A DNA stretch of 64,000 nucleotides from the NCBI RefSeq assembly GCF_001027285.1, contig NZ_CP011509.1, forward strand, positions 3,108,501 through 3,172,500, read 5' to 3'. The position numbers and the translations under genes were made by a program. The notes under the pieces were generated by a model, which worked only from the letters and a program-made list of their open reading frames with translations, ran no database searches and was not told where the DNA came from. Shown one piece after another: positions 24,932 to 34,792 of this stretch. The DNA is from Archangium gephyra. GTDB lineage: Bacteria; Myxococcota; Myxococcia; Myxococcales; Myxococcaceae. Numbering within the stretch: the stretch's first letter is position 1; every line of letters begins with the position of its first letter.

Positions 24932-27013
24932 TCAGGGTGCAACGGCTTCGGGGCTCCGGGGCGTCTCGAGCACGGCCCGGGCCGCGTCGATGGCCTCGTG
25001 CGTGCCGGCCAGCGCGAGCACATCCCCCTCGCGCAGCACCTCCTGCGCGGTGGGGACGACCGCTCCCTCCTCGCCCCGCTGGATGGCGAGCACCGTGGCG
25101 CCCGTCATCCCGCGCAGGTTGAGCTGCGCGAGGCTCCGCCCCACCGCGGGACTGGAGGCCTCGAGCCGCACGGGCGTCGGCTCGCCGAGCCCGGGGAGGA
25201 TGGCATGGAGCGTCTTCAACTGCTCCCCATGCTTCTTCTCGTTCCCGACATGCGTCTGGGCCGCGAGCGCCGAGACGATGACCTGGGAGCCCGCGCGCAC
25301 GTGCCCCTGGAGGTTGGTGGCGCTGCGCCAGAAACCCACCGCCAGCACCACGAGCTGGACGAGCAGCACGGCCGCGCCCTGGAAGCCGGGGATGAAGGGC
25401 TGGGTGAGGGCGACGAGTGGTATCCCCACGCTGAGCAGGCTCCCCAGCTGGAGCGTCACCACGAGCGCGCGCCGGGGCGCGGCGGCCCGGTCCAGCTTGC
25501 CCTCGGCGACAGGGGGCAGCGCCAGGTCCGCGAGCAGCACGCCCATTCCCCGCGCCACCCGGACGATTCCCACCAGGAACGGCACCGCGAGGGCGGACGC
25601 CAGGCCGATGACGAGCAGGCGCGCCACCGACGCTCCCAGGCCGCCCCGGCTCTCCACGGTGGTGGTGAGCCGCTCGAGGAACACGGACGTCCCGATGACG
25701 AGGGCGGCGAGGAGGGCCGCGTCGAGCACCAGCAGGCGCACCATGCGGCGGATCCTCGCGCCGGTGGTCTTCTGCTGCGGCGCGGCGCGCAGGCCCTCCA
25801 CCCAACTGCCATACAGGGCCGCGAACGTCTGGAGCGGCTTGGGCAGCTTGCGGTCCACGAAGTTGGCGACCGGACCCGAGGCCCGGATGAGGAAGGGCGT
25901 GGTGAGGGTGGTGATCGCCGAGACGGCCACCGCCACCGGGTAGAGGAACGGGCCCGTGGCGTTCAGCGACAGGCCCAGGCCGGCGATGATGAAGGAGAAC
26001 TCGCCAATCTGCGCCAGGCTCAGGCCCGACTGCACCGCGGTGCGCGTGCCGTTGCCCGTGAGGAACACGCCCAGCGACACGCCCACCAGCTTGCCGAGGA
26101 TGACCACCCCCGTCAGCACGGCCACGGCCACCCAGTGCTCGGCGACGAGCGCGGGATCGATGAGCATGCCCACCGAGACGAAGAAGATGGCGGCGAACAC
26201 GTCACGCACCGGCTGCACCAGGTGCTCGACGTCCTTCTCCTTGCCGGACTCCGCCACCAGCGAGCCCGCGAGGAACGCGCCGAGCGCCACCGAATAGCCG
26301 AACTCCTGCGCCAGCAGCGCCACGGCGAAGCAGATGCCCACGCTCGTCACCAGCAGCGTCTCCGGCCGCTCCAGCCGGTGGACGGCCCGCACGACACGCG
26401 GGATGACCAGCAGCCCCACCACCACCAGCCCCACCAGGAACAGCCCCAGCCGGCCAATGGTCAGGGCGAGCTGCCCCGCCGACAGGCCCGCGCCGCTGGA
26501 CACCGCCGTGAGGGTCGCCATCAGGAGGATGGCGATGAGATCCTCCACGATGAGCACCCCGACGACGATCTCCCGCAGCTTGCCCTTGATGCCCTGCTCG
26601 TCGAAGGCCTTGGCGATGATGGTCGTGCTGGAGATGGCGATGATGGCGCCGACGAAGATGCTCTCGAGCGTCGTCCAGCCGAAGGCCCGGCCCACGACGA
26701 AGCCGAGCCAGATCATCAGGCTGCACTGGATGACGGCGGTGATGCCCGCGGTGGGGCCCACCTGGAAGAGCTTGCGCAGGCTGAACTCCAGCCCGAGCGA
26801 GAACATGAGGAGGATGACGCCCAGCTCCGACAGCGTCTGGACGATGGAGGGGTCCGCGACGAGGGGAATGGGGACGTGGGGGCCGATGATGAGCCCCGCG
26901 ATGATGTACCCGAGCACGACGGGTTGGCGCAGCCGCTGGAAGATGACGGACGTCACCGCGGCGACGCAGAGGACCATCGCCAGGGCCTTGAGGAAATCGT
27001 GAGCACCGTGCAT
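24932..27013 (-). CDS. CPA2-family cation:proton antiporter (KefB-like) with RCK-C domain
   Basis: A 693-residue protein. Residues 1-385 are a Na+/H+-exchanger-type membrane domain of about 12 helices with family landmarks RQPVVLGYIIAGLIIGP, MFSLGLEFS, ISSTTIIAKAFDEQG, GVLIVEDLIAILLM and SLAQIGEFSFI. Residues about 430-600 add further helices, an extra hydrophobic block that classical KefB lacks. The C-terminal about 80 residues fit TrkA-C/RCK-C (PAVGRSLAQLNLRGMTGATVLAIQRG). No Rossmann RCK-N domain is evident. Likely role: K+ or Na+ exchange with protons, gated by a ligand. The start is the ATG at 27013; the upstream extension to 27202 is shadow. A hairpin repeat lies directly after the stop. 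Confidence 0.9.
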   Translation of the reverse strand: MHGAHDFLKALAMVLCVAAVTSVIFQRLRQPVVLGYIIAGLIIGPHVPIPLVADPSIVQTLSELGVILLMFSLGLEFSLRKLFQVGPTAGITAVIQCSLMIWLGFVVGRAFGWTTLESIFVGAIIAISSTTIIAKAFDEQGIKGKLREIVVGVLIVEDLIAILLMATLTAVSSGAGLSAGQLALTIGRLGLFLVGLVVVGLLVIPRVVRAVHRLERPETLLVTSVGICFAVALLAQEFGYSVALGAFLAGSLVAESGKEKDVEHLVQPVRDVFAAIFFVSVGMLIDPALVAEHWVAVAVLTGVVILGKLVGVSLGVFLTGNGTRTAVQSGLSLAQIGEFSFIIAGLGLSLNATGPFLYPVAVAVSAITTLTTPFLIRASGPVANFVDRKLPKPLQTFAALYGSWVEGLRAAPQQKTTGARIRRMVRLLVLDAALLAALVIGTSVFLERLTTTVESRGGLGASVARLLVIGLASALAVPFLVGIVRVARGMGVLLADLALPPVAEGKLDRAAAPRRALVVTLQLGSLLSVGIPLVALTQPFIPGFQGAAVLLVQLVVLAVGFWRSATNLQGHVRAGSQVIVSALAAQTHVGNEKKHGEQLKTLHAILPGLGEPTPVRLEASSPAVGRSLAQLNLRGMTGATVLAIQRGEEGAVVPTAQEVLREGDVLALAGTHEAIDAARAVLETPRSPEAVAP

Positions 27014-27288
27014 CGCTGAATCACCTGCTGGGAATCTAGGGAGGGGAGGGACGGGAAGGGCCTCGGAGGAGCGCACCGGCCCCGGAACGGCCGAGGGCCG
27101 GTGTGCTCGCCCTTCCATCAGCCGAACCGCTCGACGGCGATGGCGGCGCCGATGAGGAGCAGGCAGACGGCCACCGCGAGGAGGAGCCGTCCCCTCCGCC
27201 ACCGGGCGTAGCCCTCATTGGGGGCGAGCTCACGCGCACCAGGGCCGCTGGCACGCGGGTGAAGGAAGGGAGCTCTGGGACCGGAACG

Positions 27289-27750
27289 TCAGGCGGTCCG
27301 CGGAGGTCCTTGCGCGGGACAGTTGGCGAGGATGGGGCGATCCGCGACACGGCCGTGGCTCGTGGGCAGGACGCACGACAGCTGCCGCCTCGTGCGTTCC
27401 GCGAGCAGGGCTTCCGGCTGGAGCGCGGGGCCGGGGCGCGTCTCCGAGCGCTGGTGGTGCGGAGGCGGCTTGCGGGTGGGGCGCGGCAGCTCCAGCTGGC
27501 CCTGCGCCGGCGACACATGGACGCCCATCAGGCTCTGCTTCGGCCCGGGCTGCGGGGCCGAGAGCGAGCGCTGGGGTCGCGGCTGGCGCTCGCTGGAGAC
27601 CCAACGGGCCTCGGTGCCCTCGGAGGTCCCAGCACCCAGGGCGCACACCCCGGCCCCGAGGGCCAGCAGGAGGGCGCAGGCAGCGCCTACCAGGGCCATC
27701 CAGCGGGCGCTCGCGTGCTCGCGCCAGGATGCGGGGCCAACGGTTCTCAT
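27289..27750 (-). CDS. Hypothetical membrane-anchored Arg/Pro-rich protein
   Basis: A 153-residue protein with one N-terminal membrane helix (residues 18-40, MALVGAACALLLALGAGVCA) and a long basic, proline-rich outside segment with several cysteines (SCVLPTS, ANCPAQ). Third positions are GC-rich, so it appears to be translated. The ATG at 27750 follows a weak purine stretch. The same reading frame continues past the TGA at 27289-27291 for 56 more codons that encode a second membrane helix with no start of its own (see findings). It is divergent from the beta-barrel gene. No family is recognised. Confidence 0.55.
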   Translation of the reverse strand: MRTVGPASWREHASARWMALVGAACALLLALGAGVCALGAGTSEGTEARWVSSERQPRPQRSLSAPQPGPKQSLMGVHVSPAQGQLELPRPTRKPPPHHQRSETRPGPALQPEALLAERTRRQLSCVLPTSHGRVADRPILANCPAQGPPRTA

Positions 27751-27930
27751 GGAGATTGGTGCTCAAACACTCCTAACATCCAGAGTGCTTCCAGGGAAAG
27801 GCACTCTTCAGGAGGCGCCCTGCATGCCCGCCGCTCCCGCCCGGGCGAGAGGAAGTACACACTCGTGTGAATAATCCGTAAGAATCGACAGTCCAGGGGC
27901 CGCTCCAACCACATCCCCCGAGGACCTTCG

Positions 27931-29211
27931 ATGAGCCGTGCATTCCCCCAGCTGCGTGCCAGTGCCGTGCTGGTCGCCACCCTTCTGCCCCTCTGTGTCT
28001 TCGCGTCTCCGCCGCGCCTGCAGTTCCTTCGGGCCGAGAGCTCCATCACCGACATCCCGGAGCTGAGCACGCAGACGCTGAAGGAGCGCACCCTCTACGG
28101 GCTCACGCAGGCCCTCAAGGCGGAGCAGGGCAAGGCCTCGCTGGTGTCCGCCGGAGCGCCCGAGGGGGCGGATGTGTTGGTGGGGGCGATGCTGGCGCGC
28201 AGCGGCGCGAAGTTCCGTCTGGTCTACATCGTCCAGCTGAAGCAGGACCCCAAGCTCCGCAACCAGCTGGTCTATGAGTTCGCCACCCCGCGGCTGAGCG
28301 ACAAGGGCGTGACGGTGATGGCCGGAGACATCATCGCCGAGGCCGTGAAGCTGAATCACTCGCTGCCCGTGTCGCCCTCCGCCACCGCGCCTGGCACCGC
28401 CTCCGTCGCCGCTCCCGTGGCCGCTTCCGCCCCCGTGGCCGCTTCCGCCCAGGCCCCGGCGCCAGCCCCCGCGGTGGCCAGCGCGCCGGCCTCCAGGCCC
28501 ACGGGCTTCGGCGCCACGATCAATGCCTCCCGGACCGAGGTGGCTCCGGCGGACGCCCCCTCGGGCTTGGCCGCCACGAGCAGTGCCTCCCAGGCCGAGG
28601 CGGCTCCGGTGGCCGATGAGCCCGTGGCGTCCTCGGCGCCGGTCGACCTGCCCCGGGAGCGCAAGCAGCCGCTCCTCGTCGTCCACTCGGGCATCGCCGG
28701 CCTCTGGGGCCATGGCACGCAGAGCTACGGAATCGGCGCGGTGGTCGAGCCCAAGTGGAACATCACCGACTCGATCGCGGTGGGTCTCCGCTTCGACGGT
28801 GGCGTCCTGTTGGGCGGCCGCATCGTTCCGGATGGGACCTCGGCGTTCGCCTTCTCCGCTTCGTCGGCCTCGCTCCTCAAGGGCGAATACCTGCTCGGCG
28901 ATTCCGGCGTGCGTCCGTTCGCGGGCCTGGGCGTGGGCCTGTACGCCCTCGCCGGCCAGAGCGTGAGCGCGGGGAGCGATGGCGCGGGGGTCTCGCAGGT
29001 GGCCGGCCAGTTCTACGGAATCGCCCCGCAGCTCGGCCTCGACTTCGGCGGACTGCGCCTGGGGGTGACCTACAACGTCATCCTCGGCGCGGACATCGTC
29101 ATCGAGCAGAACGTCTCCGTGGGCGTCCAGGCCGAGCGCCTCCCGCGCAACTACGTCCAGCTGGAGCTCTCGGGCCCGATCTTCAAGTTCGCCGGGTTCC
29201 CGCGCTTCTAA
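27931..29211 (+). CDS. Outer-membrane beta-barrel protein with Ala/Pro linker
   Basis: A 426-residue exported protein. Residues 1-25 are a signal peptide. Residues 27-145 form an alpha/beta domain (LKERTLYGLTQALKAEQ, ADVLVGAMLARSGAKFRLVYIV) resembling periplasmic nucleotide-free domains of myxobacterial barrel proteins. A low-complexity Ala-Pro-Ser linker (about 150-240) contains a tandem duplication. Residues about 250-426 alternate polar and hydrophobic residues as in an outer-membrane barrel and end in an aromatic, GFPRF. The start is the ATG at 27931. Function unknown; a porin-like or sensor role is possible. Confidence 0.75.
   Translation: MSRAFPQLRASAVLVATLLPLCVFASPPRLQFLRAESSITDIPELSTQTLKERTLYGLTQALKAEQGKASLVSAGAPEGADVLVGAMLARSGAKFRLVYIVQLKQDPKLRNQLVYEFATPRLSDKGVTVMAGDIIAEAVKLNHSLPVSPSATAPGTASVAAPVAASAPVAASAQAPAPAPAVASAPASRPTGFGATINASRTEVAPADAPSGLAATSSASQAEAAPVADEPVASSAPVDLPRERKQPLLVVHSGIAGLWGHGTQSYGIGAVVEPKWNITDSIAVGLRFDGGVLLGGRIVPDGTSAFAFSASSASLLKGEYLLGDSGVRPFAGLGVGLYALAGQSVSAGSDGAGVSQVAGQFYGIAPQLGLDFGGLRLGVTYNVILGADIVIEQNVSVGVQAERLPRNYVQLELSGPIFKFAGFPRF
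28414..28449 (+). repeat. 18-bp tandem duplication in linker
   Basis: CCCGTGGCCGCTTCCGCC occurs twice without a gap (28414-28431, 28432-28449), encoding P-V-A-A-S-A twice. A longer imperfect repeat (A-T-x-x-A-S-x-x-E) follows at about 28510-28610. Such units are prone to slippage and could vary linker length. Confidence 0.8.
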
Positions 29212-29264
29212 GCCAGGAGGAGTCACTCCTGTCAGGGGGGAGGTTCCGGCGGCGATGAGGCGCA

Positions 29265-29287
29265 ACTGGTCCGACTGTCGGACCAGT
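29265..29287. terminator. Perfect hairpin downstream of barrel gene
   Basis: ACTGGTCCGA (29265-29274) and TCGGACCAGT (29278-29287) form a perfect 10-bp stem with a 3-base loop, 54 bases after the barrel stop. There is no T-tract; it could also be an operator. Confidence 0.45.
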
Positions 29288-29435
29288 CGGCACGCCGCGC
29301 GCCCGGAAGGCGCCCCCCTGCGCTGCTGCAAGAGCACCCCTGAAAGAACTTACTTCCGCTGGCTTGGGGCGCGCGCACCTCCGCCTCCCAGGCAGGCAGG
29401 GGAAGTGGCCGGCATCGCCCGCGGCCCCCCGCGGA

Positions 29436-29463
29436 CCTCCCCGTCCTTGAGCTGACGGGGAGG
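29436..29463. terminator. Perfect hairpin between convergent genes
   Basis: CCTCCCCGTC (29436-29445) pairs with GACGGGGAGG (29454-29463) around an 8-base loop. It lies between the convergent barrel and DUF4142 genes and may terminate both. Confidence 0.5.
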
Positions 29464-29469
29464 CGCGGG

Positions 29470-29489
29470 ACGAAGGCGGAAGCCTTCGT
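29470..29489 (-). terminator. Short hairpin at end of DUF4142 gene
   Basis: ACGAAGGC and GCCTTCGT form a perfect 8-bp stem with a GGAA loop (minus-strand TTCC), overlapping the DUF4142 stop by one base. Confidence 0.45.
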
Positions 29490-30307
29490 TACTTCTTGGG
29501 CTGCATGCCGGTGCCGGACTGGCCGGTCCCCGTGGTGCCGCTGGTGCCCGTACCCATGTGGCCGCCGGTGCCGCTGCCCGTCGTGCCGCTGCCGGTGCCC
29601 GTGCCCATGTGGCCGCCGGTGCCGCTGCCCGTGCCCGTGCCCATGTGGCCGCCGTGGCCGCCCGTGCCGGACTCGGTGCCCTTCTGCATGCCGGTGCCCG
29701 CGCCGCCCACGCCCATGGTCTGGCCCAGCTTGCCGAGCACCGAGTAGGCCTGCTGGCGGTGCTGGGACACGTGCTGGGTCATCTCGTCCATCAGCGAGGT
29801 CAGCTGGGCGTTGCCGGTGAGGGCCTGCCGGCCCGCCATCAGCTTGCCGAGCGTGGCGTCATGATCGCCCACCTGGCCGGAGATGTAGCAGGAGTCGAAC
29901 GGCTCGCCCTTGAGCGCCTGGAGCTCCTCCATGATGGCCTTGTCCGCGGCCATCACCTTCTTCTCCACGTCGTTCATCGGCTTGGGCATGTCCGACAGCT
30001 TCAGGCCCAGGCCCTGCGCCATCGTCATCAGCTTCCCGTCCGCGGCGGTGTGCTCGTCCACCATCTGCTTGCCAAAGGCCTTCACGTCCGGGTTGTTGGA
30101 GTTCTGCTGGGCCAACTGGCCGAGCTTGATCTCCAGCTGGTTGGTGTAGTGCAGCCGCTCGAGCAGGGCCTTCTCGTCGGTGGGCACCACGAAGCCCCTC
30201 AGCTCGGCCGTGCCCTTCTTGTTCTCCTTGCCCGCCTGCTGCGCGAGCGCGGAGCCACCGAGGACGAGCGTACCGGCCAGCATGAGTCCCTGAATCGTCT
30301 GCTTCAT
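29489..30307 (-). CDS. DUF4142 domain exported protein with Gly/Thr repeat tail
   Basis: A 272-residue exported protein. The signal peptide ends ALA near residue 22. Residues about 40-175 are a helical DUF4142 bundle (LLERLHYTNQLEIKLGQLAQQ, FGKQMVDEHTAADGKL, YISGQVGDHDATL), a ferritin-like fold without an obvious full metal site. The last 80 residues are a Gly-Thr-Ser-His low-complexity tail with repeated GGHMGTGTGSG units. The start is the ATG at 30307 with GAAAGGAAG about 8 bases ahead. It is convergent with the barrel gene. In other bacteria such proteins are stress-induced; the repeat tail could bind metal through its histidines and methionines (inference). Confidence 0.85.
   Translation of the reverse strand: MKQTIQGLMLAGTLVLGGSALAQQAGKENKKGTAELRGFVVPTDEKALLERLHYTNQLEIKLGQLAQQNSNNPDVKAFGKQMVDEHTAADGKLMTMAQGLGLKLSDMPKPMNDVEKKVMAADKAIMEELQALKGEPFDSCYISGQVGDHDATLGKLMAGRQALTGNAQLTSLMDEMTQHVSQHRQQAYSVLGKLGQTMGVGGAGTGMQKGTESGTGGHGGHMGTGTGSGTGGHMGTGTGSGTTGSGTGGHMGTGTSGTTGTGQSGTGMQPKK
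29553..29653 (-). repeat. Tandem repeats encoding the Gly/Thr/Met tail
   Basis: The 14-base core CCCATGTGGCCGCC recurs exactly at 29553, 29604 and, with its last bases varying, at 29640, set in CCGGTGCCGCTGCCCGT-type filler. It encodes the repeated GGHMG of the DUF4142 protein. Confidence 0.7.
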
Positions 30308-30559
30308 GTGCGGACTTCCTTTCGTGGGAAACGCGGGCGCGCACACTGGCGAAGGTCCAGACGGACTTCATGGATCCACGGTCCAGAGCGTGTGGAAGCG
30401 TACGGTGGCAGCCCCCTGCTGATGGCTGGCGGACGCTCCATCTGTATGGCGGACGGACGCTCCACCCCTCCCGGGTCGCAGACACCGTGAAGTCCTTGAA
30501 TCGTGTGACTCCCACCCACAGATTCAATGGGCATTGGATTTGAAAGGACAGCGACGCGT

Positions 30560-32692
<2,133 letters not shown>

Positions 32693-32703
32693 GCCTGGTG
32701 CTC

Positions 32704-32727
32704 GGGCGGGCGGGTACCCTCCCGCCC
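32704..32727 (+). terminator. Hairpin after glgX
   Basis: GGGCGGG (32704-32710) pairs with CCCGCCC (32721-32727), with a 10-base loop containing GGGTACCC. It starts 12 bases past the glgX stop. No T-tract. Confidence 0.45.
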
Positions 32728-32841
32728 CTCGTGGAATAGGGCTCTGGCTCCGGCCCCGCGCTTGTCTCCCGCCCCCGCCGTGCGGACTGTGTGTCGCGGG
32801 GACGACACGCCCGTGGAGGGGCGGGAGCAAGGAGCCATACC

Positions 32842-33321
32842 GTGAGCGCGATCGAATTACTCAAGCAGCAGCACCGGGAAGTCGACGGCCTCTTCCAGCG
32901 CATCAAGTCCACCACCGGCGACGAGCGCATCTCCCTGCTGGGCCAGGTGGCCGAGGCCCTCACCATCCACGCGGCCCTGGAGGAGCAGTACTTCTACCCC
33001 TTCGCCCGGCAGCAGGGCGTGGACGGCCTCATCGACGAGTCCTTCCAGGATCACGCCGAGGTGAAGCAGCTCCTCTCGGAGATCCTCCAGGTGAAGCAGA
33101 CCGACCCGCGGCTGGACGAGCTGTGCCTGCGCCTGGAGCGGATGGTGACCGAGCACGTGAGCCAGGAGGAGAGCGCGCTCCTGCCCAAGGTGCAGGCCGT
33201 GGCCAACGAGGACGAGCTCGTCTCCATGCGGGACGACATGCAGCAGGCCATTGACAATTGGCGCAACAAGGAGCTGCTGCGCATGGCCGAGCACCAGGAG
33301 TCACCCCCACCCGCGGTGTGA
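32842..33321 (+). CDS. Hemerythrin-domain (HHE) protein
   Basis: A 159-residue four-helix protein. The HHE pattern is visible: QQHREVDGLFQRI near residue 10, HAALEEQYFYPF near 45, FQDHAEVKQLL near 72, and HVSQEESALLPK near 110. The histidines and glutamates are spaced to hold a di-iron centre. The start is GTG at 32842 with AAGGAG nine bases before it; the in-frame ATG at 32791 is less likely. HHE proteins sense or store oxygen, nitric oxide or iron. A nitric oxide reductase lies elsewhere in the window, but no link is shown. Confidence 0.85.
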   Translation: MSAIELLKQQHREVDGLFQRIKSTTGDERISLLGQVAEALTIHAALEEQYFYPFARQQGVDGLIDESFQDHAEVKQLLSEILQVKQTDPRLDELCLRLERMVTEHVSQEESALLPKVQAVANEDELVSMRDDMQQAIDNWRNKELLRMAEHQESPPPAV

Positions 33322-33424
33322 GCGGGCAGGCGGGGCTGCCCGCCGGATGTGGGTGCGCGCACATGACGAAGCCAGGGGTGAGCACATTGCCCGTGGCTTT
33401 TGTCACGTGGTACCCATAGACCCC

Positions 33425-34756
33425 ATGAGTCCTCCGACGGGGGAGTGCCGCCGGATTCTGGTGGTCGACGACAACAGTGCCATCCACCAGGACTTCCGGA
33501 AGATCCTCGCCAGGTCCGGCCAGGGGGTCGAGGAGCTGGATGCGATGGAGTCCATGCTCTTCGGGGACGCTCCGCCCCGGAGCAGCAGCACCCGTTTCGA
33601 GCTGGACTTCGCGCTGGGTGGGGAAGAGGGCGTTCGCCTGGTGCGCGACGCGGTGCGTGAAGGGCGCCCCTACGCCGTGGCCTTCGTGGACATCCGCATG
33701 CCCCCGGGCATGGACGGGGTGGAGGCCACCCTGCACATGTGGCGGGAGGAGGCGGACCTGCAGGTGGTGCTCTGCTCGGCCCACTCCGACTACTCGTGGG
33801 ACGAGCTGTCGCGCAAGCTGGGGACGAGCGAGCGGCTGCTCATCCTGCGCAAGCCCTTCGACAGCATCGAGGTGCGCCAGATGGCGCACTCCCTGTGCGA
33901 GAAGTGGGAGCTGTTGCGCGCCAGCCACCAGCGGATGGAGGACCTGGAGCGGATGGTGGAGGAGCGCACGCGGGCACTGGCGGAGGCCAACGCCCGGCTG
34001 GTGCACGCGCAGAAGCTGGAGGCGCTGGGGCGCATGTCGGCGGGCCTGGCCCACGAGGTCAACAACCCGCTGAGCTACATCCTGTCCAACCTGCGCCACG
34101 TGGTGAAGGGGCTGGAGAAGCTGCCGTGCGCGGAGGAGGGGCTGCGCGCCCGGGACGAGCTGCGGGATGCGTGCCGGGATGCCGTCACCGGGGCCGAGCG
34201 CATCGAGCGCATCGTCCAGGACGTGCGCATCTTCGCGCGCATGGACGAGCCGCCCAAGGAGGTGGTGGACGTGCGCCACGTGATGGAGCTCACCATCTCC
34301 ATGGCGGCGCGGGCGCTGCGTCCGGAGCTGCGGCTGGTGCGGGAGTTCCAGGAGGTGCCGCGCGTCTGGGGCAGCGAGCACGGCCTGGGGCAGGTGTTCC
34401 TCAACCTCATCGTCAACGCCACCCACGCCCTCGCGGGCCGCGAGGAGCCGATGATCCGGCTGGGCATCCAGCGGCGCGAGGACGGCATGGTGGAGGTGCA
34501 GGTGCAGGACAACGGCAGCGGCATCCGCGCCGAGCACCTGAGCCGCCTCTTCGAGCCCTTCTTCACGACGAAGCCGGTGGGCACGGGCACGGGACTCGGC
34601 CTGTCCATCTGCCATGGCATCGTGACGCGGCTGGGCGGAGACATCGCCGTGGAGAGCACGCCGGGCCAGGGCACCACCTTCCGGGTGCTCCTGCCCACGG
34701 CCTCCGAGCAGGCGCCGGAGTCCGCTATGCTGGAGCGGAGGCGCTCCGGGTCCTAG
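33425..34756 (+). CDS. Receiver-histidine kinase hybrid
   Basis: A 443-residue cytoplasmic protein with an N-terminal receiver domain (RRILVVDDN; phosphoacceptor Asp89 in FVDIRMPPGMDG; Lys in LRKPFDS), a coiled coil (about 165-200), HisKA with His210 (LAHEVNNPLSYI) and an HATPase domain (NLIVNATHAL, DNGSGI, GTGTGLGLSI). Receiver-first kinases usually relay a signal from another kinase. The insert EGVRLVRDAVREG between receiver strands is unusual in length. The ATG at 33425 is the chosen start; a GTG at 33407 is also in frame. It ends 36 bases before a second kinase on the same strand, so the two are probably one operon. Confidence 0.88.
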   Translation: MSPPTGECRRILVVDDNSAIHQDFRKILARSGQGVEELDAMESMLFGDAPPRSSSTRFELDFALGGEEGVRLVRDAVREGRPYAVAFVDIRMPPGMDGVEATLHMWREEADLQVVLCSAHSDYSWDELSRKLGTSERLLILRKPFDSIEVRQMAHSLCEKWELLRASHQRMEDLERMVEERTRALAEANARLVHAQKLEALGRMSAGLAHEVNNPLSYILSNLRHVVKGLEKLPCAEEGLRARDELRDACRDAVTGAERIERIVQDVRIFARMDEPPKEVVDVRHVMELTISMAARALRPELRLVREFQEVPRVWGSEHGLGQVFLNLIVNATHALAGREEPMIRLGIQRREDGMVEVQVQDNGSGIRAEHLSRLFEPFFTTKPVGTGTGLGLSICHGIVTRLGGDIAVESTPGQGTTFRVLLPTASEQAPESAMLERRRSGS

Positions 34757-34792
34757 CCCGGGGCGTGCTCGCGCACTGACAAGGGGACGTGG

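Noticed and set aside
24998-27019. 673-codon plus-strand frame opposite the antiporter
   Set aside because: Charged His/Arg/Asp/Glu-rich sequence with no hydrophobic core; the antiporter on the other strand is unmistakable.
27544-29600. CRISPR-like spaced repeats
   Set aside because: Repeats in this area are coding (Ala/Pro and Gly/His/Met units) or simple hairpins; no regular repeat-spacer pattern and no cas genes in the window.
30401-30480. Direct repeat of GGCGGACGCTCCA upstream of the DUF4142 gene
   Set aside because: GGCGGACGCTCCA and GGCGGACGGACGCTCCA lie close together, but the copies are unequal and the region has no other promoter feature; left unassigned.
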